Positions 22,727 through 27,794 of a stretch of DNA of 27,794 nucleotides are shown here, one piece after another; within the stretch, counting starts at the first letter, position 1; each line of letters opens with the position of its first letter. The DNA comes from Actinomycetes bacterium (GTDB lineage Bacteria > Actinomycetota > Coriobacteriia > Coriobacteriales > Eggerthellaceae), in assembly GCA_023460315.1 (NCBI GenBank), contig JAEWQO010000071.1, positions 1-27,794 of the forward strand. The letters run 5' to 3'. Both the position numbers and the translations under genes were made by a program. Below the pieces are notes generated by a model. That model saw nothing but the letters and a program-made list of their open reading frames with translations. It was not told where the DNA came from and did no database searches.

Positions 22727-24139
22727 TCATCGCAGTTCAAGCTCCATGAGTTTGGGAATAGTCAACGCGTATATCTTGAACGCCTGCTTGAGCAGATCCT
22801 CGCTCACGCCTTCGTCGGGACCGTGCATCGTCCCCACCCAGTCGGGATTCTCAATCCAGGGCTTCTCAGGACCAAAGCTTGCTCCCGACGTGAACTCACG
22901 GGCATACGTGCCCCCTCCCATCGTGAACGGCTTCGCCTGTTCCCCCGTCGCCTCGTTGTAGGCATCGAGGAGGGCTTGGATGACCGGAGAATCCGGCTCC
23001 ATCAGGAAAGGCTCCATGAGCAACGTGTTTTCGAACGATCCGCCGATCTCGGCGGCCAGCTGCTCCATGCGATCCGTGATCTCTTCCGCTGTGATGGATG
23101 TGGGAAAGCGGCTGTCGAGCGTCTGAACGAAACGGTCGTCCTTGATGGCCACCGTGCCGCCGACGATCGTCAGAGGACCGAAATGCTCGTCTTCGCTCTC
23201 CAAGCCCAGACCGCTGCCATCGGCATGGTTGAGAAGCTTCTGGTCAAGAGCGAGGAAAGCGCATTCGTCAGCAGTGCACAGTTCGTGCTCAAGCAGATAG
23301 TCGACGATGAGACCAATGGCGTTCACGCCGTCCTCGGGCATCGAGGCATGGGCGCTTTTGCCGGCGGCATCCAAGCGAGCGCAGCCGGAACCAGCCTCGG
23401 TGACGTTGATGCGGTCGGTTTCCGGAAGATCCTTGGCATCAGCCCTCACGATGGCATATGCCTGGCCAGGAACCGCATTGGTCGCGGTTCCCCCCTCAAA
23501 TTCCAGTATGACACGGTCCGCCGCTGGCATGGACCTGCTCATGATCACGCCATCATAGCCGCCCTTCTCGCCGTAGCACACGGGAAATTCCGCATCGGGC
23601 GTGAACAAAAAGGCTGGATCATCGTAATGGCGGCGATAATATGCCACATCGGCCATGCCCGATTCCTCGTTCGCTCCAAACAGAAAGCGCACCGTATAAG
23701 GAAAATCAACGCCCCGATCCTTCCAAAACTTCAAAGCATGCAGGGCCACGACGCTCGGTCCCTTGTCGTCAAGGGTGCCCCTCCCCACGAGATACCCGTC
23801 CTTCCGCGTGACCTCATACGGATCAAAACTCCACCCCGGCCCGGCTGGGACAACGTCCATGTGGCCGACAATCCCGATCTGAGTCTCGCTCTTTCCCTTA
23901 AAGTCAGCGAACCCGATATAGCCCTCCGCATCGTGCACGGTGAAGCCCATCCGTTCAGCTAGCGCGAGTGCCGCCGAAAGCGCCTGTTTCGGCCCAGGAC
24001 CAAACGGGGCACCGTCCGCCTTCTTGTCATCCTCCTGGAAGCTGGGAATGCGCACAAGCGATGCGATGTCCTCCACCATCGCCTCCCAGTTCTCCTCCAC
24101 ATAGGCATCAATGCTCTCAAGCACTTCTTCATGCTCCAC
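22727..24139 (-). CDS. pepV: M20-family dipeptidase (PepV/Sapep type)
   Basis: The protein has 470 residues, normal for PepV. Metal ligands of the M20 fold are visible: His93 in VGHMDVV with Asp95, Asp124 in GTLDDKG, the Glu158/Glu159 pair in FGANEESG, and Asp182 in TPDAEFP. FTMGGGTYARE near residue 415 is typical of the PepV/Sapep subgroup. It hydrolyses dipeptides in the cytoplasm using two zinc (or manganese) ions, supplying amino acids to a peptide-fermenting cell. The start is GTG 24139 with AGGAGG 5 nt upstream. It is a single-gene unit ending at a 14-bp hairpin. Confidence 0.92.
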   Translation of the reverse strand: MEHEEVLESIDAYVEENWEAMVEDIASLVRIPSFQEDDKKADGAPFGPGPKQALSAALALAERMGFTVHDAEGYIGFADFKGKSETQIGIVGHMDVVPAGPGWSFDPYEVTRKDGYLVGRGTLDDKGPSVVALHALKFWKDRGVDFPYTVRFLFGANEESGMADVAYYRRHYDDPAFLFTPDAEFPVCYGEKGGYDGVIMSRSMPAADRVILEFEGGTATNAVPGQAYAIVRADAKDLPETDRINVTEAGSGCARLDAAGKSAHASMPEDGVNAIGLIVDYLLEHELCTADECAFLALDQKLLNHADGSGLGLESEDEHFGPLTIVGGTVAIKDDRFVQTLDSRFPTSITAEEITDRMEQLAAEIGGSFENTLLMEPFLMEPDSPVIQALLDAYNEATGEQAKPFTMGGGTYAREFTSGASFGPEKPWIENPDWVGTMHGPDEGVSEDLLKQAFKIYALTIPKLMELELR

Positions 24140-24435
24140 GGCAACCTCCTGACCAGTTGATCACATCTGCATGTCTCGGCAAGAACAAAGTCGTGCGGAC
24201 ACGCCCAAAGATCATCCCATTATGCTTCATGCGGCGATGTTCTGCCAGAGCCCTGAGAACCTGTTGCCCGTTTGCTTTCGGATAAGGCAGACACCGCATG
24301 GCACAGGCTACGTTCGAAAGCGAACAAGGGATGCTTCTTGTCAAAGCTTGCTCTATGGCACCGCAATGCCCGATCGGAAAAACCGTGGTCAGAAATTTTT
24401 CGATTGACAGCGAACAGCCGGCATCCATTTCCCCC
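24140..24435. other. Gap between dipeptidase and tRNA-Leu
   Basis: About 300 bp without a credible gene. Apart from the dipeptidase ribosome site it contains a small GTTCG/CGAAC hairpin (24312-24325) and an isolated TTGACA (24404-24409) with no matching -10 at 16-18 nt. Nothing else is recognisable. Confidence 0.45.
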
Positions 24436-24464
24436 TCGACGGCGTACCGGGTATCCGGTATACT
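24436..24464 (+). promoter_or_regulatory. Promoter of tRNA-Leu
   Basis: TCGACG (24436-24441) and TATACT (24459-24464) are spaced by exactly 17 nt, 10 nt before the tRNA 5' end. TACCGG/CCGGTA (24445-24460 region) forms a short inverted repeat overlapping the -10. Confidence 0.6.
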
Positions 24465-24474
24465 CTCGTGTTGC

Positions 24475-24558
24475 GCCCGAGTGGCGGAATGGCAGACGCG
24501 GCGGTCTCAAAAACCGTTGTCTCACGACGTGCGAGTTCGACTCTCGCCTCGGGCACCA
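24475..24558 (+). tRNA. tRNA-Leu, anticodon CAA
   Basis: This is an 84-nt class II tRNA with the 3' CCA encoded. The acceptor stem is GCCCGAG (24475-24481) paired with CTCGGGC (24548-24554), followed by discriminator A and CCA. The D arm contains AATGGCAGACGC. The anticodon stem GCGGT/ACCGT encloses the loop CTCAAAA with anticodon CAA, reading UUG. There is a long variable arm, and the T arm is GCGAG-TTCGACT-CTCGC. It is followed by a shared hairpin terminator. Confidence 0.96.
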
Positions 24559-24571
24559 TCCGTATCGTAAG

Positions 24572-24616
24572 CAGGCTCGTCGAGGAAAACCTATGCCTCG
24601 GCGAGCCTGATGCCTT
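24572..24616. terminator. Bidirectional hairpin terminator between tRNA-Leu and catalase
   Basis: A 14-bp stem pairs 24572-24585 with 24596-24609 (one G-U pair) around a 10-nt loop. On the plus strand ATGCCTTTTATG follows, giving a modest U-run for the tRNA. On the minus strand it starts 7 nt after the catalase stop. Confidence 0.75.
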
Positions 24617-26173
24617 TTATGCCTTGATCGCGCCGCCAGCCTTGCGAGACGGAACATCTTGCCCGGTGGCCGCCATACGTTCCTCATGCCCCATCATTGC
24701 AAGCTCCTCGACGTGGGCACCGTCCAATCCCAGCGCCTCGGCCAAACGCGTGCCATATTCGACGTCGGCCTTATGGCAATGGGCCGCATGACGGTATTTG
24801 ATGTTCTCGGTTGCCGGCCCGATGTCGGCTGCCGTGTTCGAAACGAGCGCGGCACGTTGGCCCTCGTCCATGAGCCGATAGAGGTCGCCCGGCTGATAGA
24901 ACGTGTCGTCGGTTGGATCATCCGCAGGATTCCAGGCATCCAGGGGACCAAAGAGGTCGAGGGGTGGCTCCGCCGCGTCGGCTTGTTGTTGCCATTGTCC
25001 ATAGCTGTTCGGCTCATAAGCAATCGCGGCACCGAAATTGCCGTCGGTGCGCATGTGCCCATCCCGATGGAACTCGGCATAGGGGCAGCGTGGCCTATTG
25101 ACCGGAATATGGTTGTGATTCACGCCGAGACGATAGCGTTGCGCATCGCCATAGGCGAAAAGACGACCCTGCAGCAACTTGTCCGGCGACAGCGCGATGC
25201 CAGGAACCAGGTGGGTGGGAGCGAATGCGGCTTGCTCGACCTCGGCGAAATAGTTTTGTGGGTTGCGGTTGAGCTCCAACTCGCCGACCTCGATGAGCGG
25301 GAACTCCTTATGGCTCCACACCTTCGTGACGTCAAAGGGGTCCTCCTTATAGTTTTTGGCGGTAGCTTCGTCCATCACCTGGATATAAAACGTCCAGCGG
25401 GGAAAGTCGCCTCGCTCGATAGCCTCGAAAAGATCGCGCTGATGGCTCTCGCGGTCATGCGCGATAACCTCAGTCGCCTCCTCGTTGGTGAGATTCTTGA
25501 TACCCTGATGAGTCCTCAGATGAAACTTGACCCACACACGCTCGTTTTCCTCATTGATGAGACTGAAGGTGTGGCTGCCAAATCCGTGCATGTGACGATA
25601 GCTGGCGGGTATGCCGCGATCGGACATGACGATGGTCACCTGGTGCAACGCTTCGGGGAGACTCGACCAGAAATCCCAGTTTGATTGAGGGGAGTGCATA
25701 TTCGTATGGGGATCCCGTTTGATCACATGATTGAGATCAACGAACTTCTTCGGATCGCGCAAGAAAAAGACCGGCGTGTTGTTCCCCACAAGATCCCAAT
25801 TGCCGTCGGGAGTGTAGAACTTCATGGCAAAGCCGCGGATATCACGTTCGGCATCGGCGGCACCACGCTCGCCGGCAACGGTGGAAAACCGAAGAAACAC
25901 GTCAGTTTCAGTTCCCGGCATGAAGACTTTCGCCTTCGTGTAGGTGGTGATGTCCCCCGTCACCTTGAATGTGCCATAGGCGCCTGATCCTTTGGCGTGC
26001 ATGCGCCGTTCCGGAATGACTTCACGGTCGAAATGCGCCAATTTCTCGACCATCCAGTTATCCTGCAGCACCAGGGGGCCGCGTTTGCCTGCCGTGGTCG
26101 TGTGATTGTTGTCGGCAACGGGATTGCCAACCTCGTTCGTAAGCTTGCTGGTGTCCCAATCGGAATCAGTCAT
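24617..26173 (-). CDS. katA: Haem catalase
   Basis: The protein has 518 residues and belongs to the small-subunit monofunctional catalases. Key sites are the catalytic His59 in PERRMHAKGSGA, the distal Asn in VGNNTPVFFLRDPKKF (131-132), and the proximal haem Tyr in RLFAYGDAQRYRLGVNHN. MHGFGSHTFSLINE is also family-typical. It breaks hydrogen peroxide to water and O2 in the cytoplasm. GGAGGGG lies 6-7 nt before the ATG. It is a single-gene unit with a 435-bp upstream gap that contains a direct repeat. With cytochrome bd it points to oxygen exposure. Confidence 0.96.
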   Translation of the reverse strand: MTDSDWDTSKLTNEVGNPVADNNHTTTAGKRGPLVLQDNWMVEKLAHFDREVIPERRMHAKGSGAYGTFKVTGDITTYTKAKVFMPGTETDVFLRFSTVAGERGAADAERDIRGFAMKFYTPDGNWDLVGNNTPVFFLRDPKKFVDLNHVIKRDPHTNMHSPQSNWDFWSSLPEALHQVTIVMSDRGIPASYRHMHGFGSHTFSLINEENERVWVKFHLRTHQGIKNLTNEEATEVIAHDRESHQRDLFEAIERGDFPRWTFYIQVMDEATAKNYKEDPFDVTKVWSHKEFPLIEVGELELNRNPQNYFAEVEQAAFAPTHLVPGIALSPDKLLQGRLFAYGDAQRYRLGVNHNHIPVNRPRCPYAEFHRDGHMRTDGNFGAAIAYEPNSYGQWQQQADAAEPPLDLFGPLDAWNPADDPTDDTFYQPGDLYRLMDEGQRAALVSNTAADIGPATENIKYRHAAHCHKADVEYGTRLAEALGLDGAHVEELAMMGHEERMAATGQDVPSRKAGGAIKA

Positions 26174-26296
26174 GAAAATCCCCTCCGTTCATGTACGGCC
26201 ATGCCCATCCCGCGCACGGCTCCTGACGTTACCTCATGGTACCCTCTGCCCTTTCTTCACCACGAACCGGTTACCATCTTATTGATAACGTATCTT

Positions 26297-26329
26297 GACG
26301 AATGGACACTTTGCTTCGATGAATGGATA
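26297..26329. repeat. 12-bp direct repeats upstream of catalase
   Basis: GACGAATGGACA (26297-26308) and GATGAATGGATA (26318-26329) match at 10 of 12 positions and start exactly 21 bp apart, two helical turns. The copies lie about 125-155 bp upstream of the catalase start. This spacing suits a dimeric regulator on one DNA face. Confidence 0.45.
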
Positions 26330-26532
26330 TTGACGATATACGGAATGAGGATGGCCAAAAACGGGCAACCCTCTAACAGCGGCGGAATCCGTCCCGCGGC
26401 ACATCATGCCCCTTGCGTGAGTGACCATCACAAGAGGGGCGCCGGAATCCTCCCTCAAGCGCATCATCTGCTCCACCCCTGAACACCTGAGACCCGAAAT
26501 CCCAGAGAAAGGCGGCAAGCAAGGCGAACTCG

Positions 26533-26575
26533 CACAAAAAAAGGTGCCCCCTCGTACAGGAAAGGGGGCACCTTT
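26533..26575 (-). terminator. Intrinsic terminator of the aldolase gene
   Basis: A perfect 13-bp stem pairs 26540-26552 with 26563-26575 around a 10-nt loop. On the minus strand it is followed by a run of T residues (TTTTTTTGTG including the stem end). It lies 33 nt after the aldolase stop and is a textbook terminator. Confidence 0.9.
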
Positions 26576-26608
26576 GATGCTCAAAGGAGCAGCAGCCGTT
26601 CGAAGGCG

Positions 26609-27547
26609 TTACAGGGAGAAATCCTCGTCACCGTTGAAGACGTCGAGAGCGTCCTCGACGCTGTAATCGGCAAGCGTGATGGCGCTGATGGCCTTCGTCA
26701 GGCGCACCGCCTCATCAAGAGAGCGCTGATGAAGGTTGCGTCCGGTAGCGTTTCCGCAGGCATTGCCCACGTGAATCTGGTCATGAAGCTGCGTGAGAAA
26801 GGTCTCGGCGTCAACCGTCGAACCGCCAGCACACACAAGACCTGTCCGTCCGGCGGCCATGGATGCTATCTTGAGAGCCTCTGCCGGAGCGGTTCCATCC
26901 TCAGGCTTCGGCGGATTCACCTTGACGAAATCCGCGCCCAGGCAAAGTGCGACGCCCGCCGCGCCGGCAATGAGGGCAGGATCCTTCTCGGCGCTCACGG
27001 CCTTGCCACGCGGATAGATCCACAGCACCACCAACAGCCCGTTAGCATGCGCCTGCGCGATGAGCTCGCCCGCCTCAGCCATCATCGTGGACTCATACTC
27101 GCTGCCCAAATAGATGGTGTAGCCCAAGCCGACAATATTCACGCCCGCTTCACGCATAGCCAGCACGGCATCGAGATCATACAGCTGCGGCGAGTAAGGA
27201 TCGTCCTGCTTCGTGCCGACGAGGTTCGTCTTGGAATTCATCTTCACAAGATAGTTGATCTCGGGATAGTCAGCAGCATACTGCGCAATGAGACCGCGCT
27301 GTCCGGCCAACACGCCAACGACCCCTTGACGCCCGATTTTGAAAAGATGCTCCGGCTCTGCATCGGCGATATCGATGCCCTCACCATAGAAATCCTTGTT
27401 CAGATGCTCGATCTTCTGATCACACGCGAACAGCATGAGACGTCCGGTGCCGCGCGTTGCTTTCAGATAGTTATCGATGTACACCTCCCGTGACTCCGGC
27501 ATAACATCAGCCGGCACCCTTACCTGATCACGAGTAATTTTTGGCAT
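26609..27547 (-). CDS. Class I fructose-bisphosphate aldolase, archaeal/DhnA type
   Basis: The protein has 312 residues in a TIM-barrel fold of the DeoC/FbaB/LacD family. The Schiff-base lysine is Lys209 in LGADFVKVNPPKP, the phosphate-binding loop is CAGGS (239-243), and GNATGRNLHQR (266-276) is the second phosphate motif. FACDQKIEHL near residue 40-49 is typical of the family. It probably cleaves fructose-1,6-bisphosphate in glycolysis without a metal ion, although related members use other phosphorylated sugars. The ribosome site AAAGGAGG is near-perfect and lies 5 nt before the ATG. It is a single-gene unit. Confidence 0.87.
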   Translation of the reverse strand: MPKITRDQVRVPADVMPESREVYIDNYLKATRGTGRLMLFACDQKIEHLNKDFYGEGIDIADAEPEHLFKIGRQGVVGVLAGQRGLIAQYAADYPEINYLVKMNSKTNLVGTKQDDPYSPQLYDLDAVLAMREAGVNIVGLGYTIYLGSEYESTMMAEAGELIAQAHANGLLVVLWIYPRGKAVSAEKDPALIAGAAGVALCLGADFVKVNPPKPEDGTAPAEALKIASMAAGRTGLVCAGGSTVDAETFLTQLHDQIHVGNACGNATGRNLHQRSLDEAVRLTKAISAITLADYSVEDALDVFNGDEDFSL

Positions 27548-27592
27548 GGTTTCCTCCTTTAAGGATGTCCTTGTGTAAAAGGCATTGGCTTT

Positions 27593-27598
27593 ATTCTA
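27593..27598 (-). promoter_or_regulatory. Candidate -10 box of the aldolase gene
   Basis: The minus strand reads TAGAAT (27598-27593) in the context TTAGAATAAAG, five of six consensus positions, about 45 nt before the ATG. No -35 was found. The core TAGAATAA matches the pgi promoter candidate. Confidence 0.4.
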
Positions 27599-27705
27599 AC
27601 GAAAAAGAAGCAGACCGCCGTCGCATTCCATAAGAAAACCCGCTGGCGGCGCAGGTCAGGAGAGAGAAGTTGATTCGCAAGCTGAACCGTACACTTTGTT
27701 TTTTC

Positions 27706-27743
27706 TCTCGAACTCAGCCTGACGCGTGCGGCTGAGTTCGAGA
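27706..27743 (+). promoter_or_regulatory. Perfect 14-bp inverted repeat in the leader of the right-edge gene
   Basis: Positions 27706-27719 pair exactly with 27730-27743 around a 10-nt loop (TGACGCGTGC). It ends 10 nt before the ribosome site GGAGGG of the plus-strand gene. It could be a leader attenuator or a long operator. A T-run precedes it, but no U-tract follows on either strand, so it is not a standard terminator. Confidence 0.55.
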
Positions 27744-27766
27744 ATTCCTTTCCGGAGGGCGGGCCC

Positions 27767-27794
27767 ATGGGGGACCTGGCCAAGAGAGAGGAGC
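27767..27794 (+). CDS. Start of a plus-strand gene cut by the right edge
   Basis: ATG at 27767 follows GGAGGG (27754-27759) with 7-nt spacing. The visible peptide is MGDLAKREE and the frame is open to the end. Nine codons do not allow a family call. The ribosome site and the absence of an opposing gene support it. Confidence 0.5.

Larger units (their letters stand above)
26174..26608. other. Gap between catalase and aldolase genes
   Basis: No credible gene was found; the frames present lack ribosome sites. It holds the catalase upstream region, a 12-bp direct repeat pair (26297-26329) and the aldolase terminator (26535-26575). No clear catalase promoter could be fixed. Confidence 0.5.

Noticed and set aside
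22580..23962. 460-codon plus-strand frame
   Set aside because: It lies antisense over the dipeptidase gene, whose catalytic motifs are intact. It also runs through that gene's terminator hairpin.
24404..24409. Consensus TTGACA upstream of tRNA-Leu as a -35 box
   Set aside because: No -10 lies 16-18 nt downstream, and the TATACT at 24459 is about 50 nt away and has a better-spaced partner at 24436.
24129..24428. 99-codon minus-strand frame upstream of the dipeptidase
   Set aside because: No ribosome site, unlikely composition, and it overlaps the dipeptidase start region in another frame.
26279..26584. 101-codon minus-strand frame between aldolase and catalase
   Set aside because: It begins inside the aldolase terminator hairpin and has no ribosome site.

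Overview
The window looks like chromosome from an Actinomycetota member of class Coriobacteriia, most likely family Eggerthellaceae (relatives of Slackia, Eggerthella, Gordonibacter). This is inferred from three things: a Tat-exported flavoprotein reductase divergent from a LuxR-type regulator whose N-terminal half is a multi-pass membrane domain (a hallmark arrangement of these gut anaerobes), an archaeal-type class I fructose-bisphosphate aldolase, and moderately high G+C with frequent GTG starts. Species cannot be named from sequence alone. No 16S rRNA gene, plasmid or phage genes are visible. Almost all genes lie on the minus strand; the plus-strand ones are a pseudopilin, a YqeY protein, the membrane LuxR regulator, a tRNA-Leu and a partial gene at the right edge.

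Layout. Positions 1-7000 carry envelope genes on the minus strand: a secreted lysozyme-like protein, a CorC/HlyC-type CBS protein followed by a PspC-domain protein, and an operon of two bacterial-PH-domain membrane proteins (YdbS/YdbT type) ending in a hemolysin III/TrhA protein. Positions 7100-8500 (plus) hold a stand-alone prepilin-like protein and a GatB/YqeY-domain protein. Positions 8584-11069 (minus) encode cytochrome bd oxidase (cydAB). They are followed by a gene-free stretch of about 690 bp with a 24-bp near-perfect inverted repeat around an 89-bp core and a 19-bp tandem repeat. Positions 11764-17433 (minus) form a compact run pgi-hypF-hypC-hypD, joining glucose-6-phosphate isomerase to [NiFe]-hydrogenase maturation genes.

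Positions 17803-21585 hold the most accessory-looking block: a Tat-signal FAD reductase, a divergent membrane LuxR regulator, a 17-bp palindrome between them, and a small monohaem cytochrome c lipoprotein. I infer a respiratory module in which an external organic acceptor is reduced by the flavoprotein and the regulator controls it. The acceptor is unknown, and the cytochrome's part in it is a guess from proximity. Next come an orphan LytTR response regulator, a PepV-type dipeptidase, tRNA-Leu(CAA), a catalase and the aldolase. Catalase plus cytochrome bd suggest protection against oxygen.

Operon ends are well marked by intrinsic terminators, with strong hairpins after yqeY/cydB, after the dipeptidase, between tRNA-Leu and catalase, and after the aldolase. 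Promoter calls rest on -10 matches and are tentative. I found no CRISPR array, transposase or integrase.
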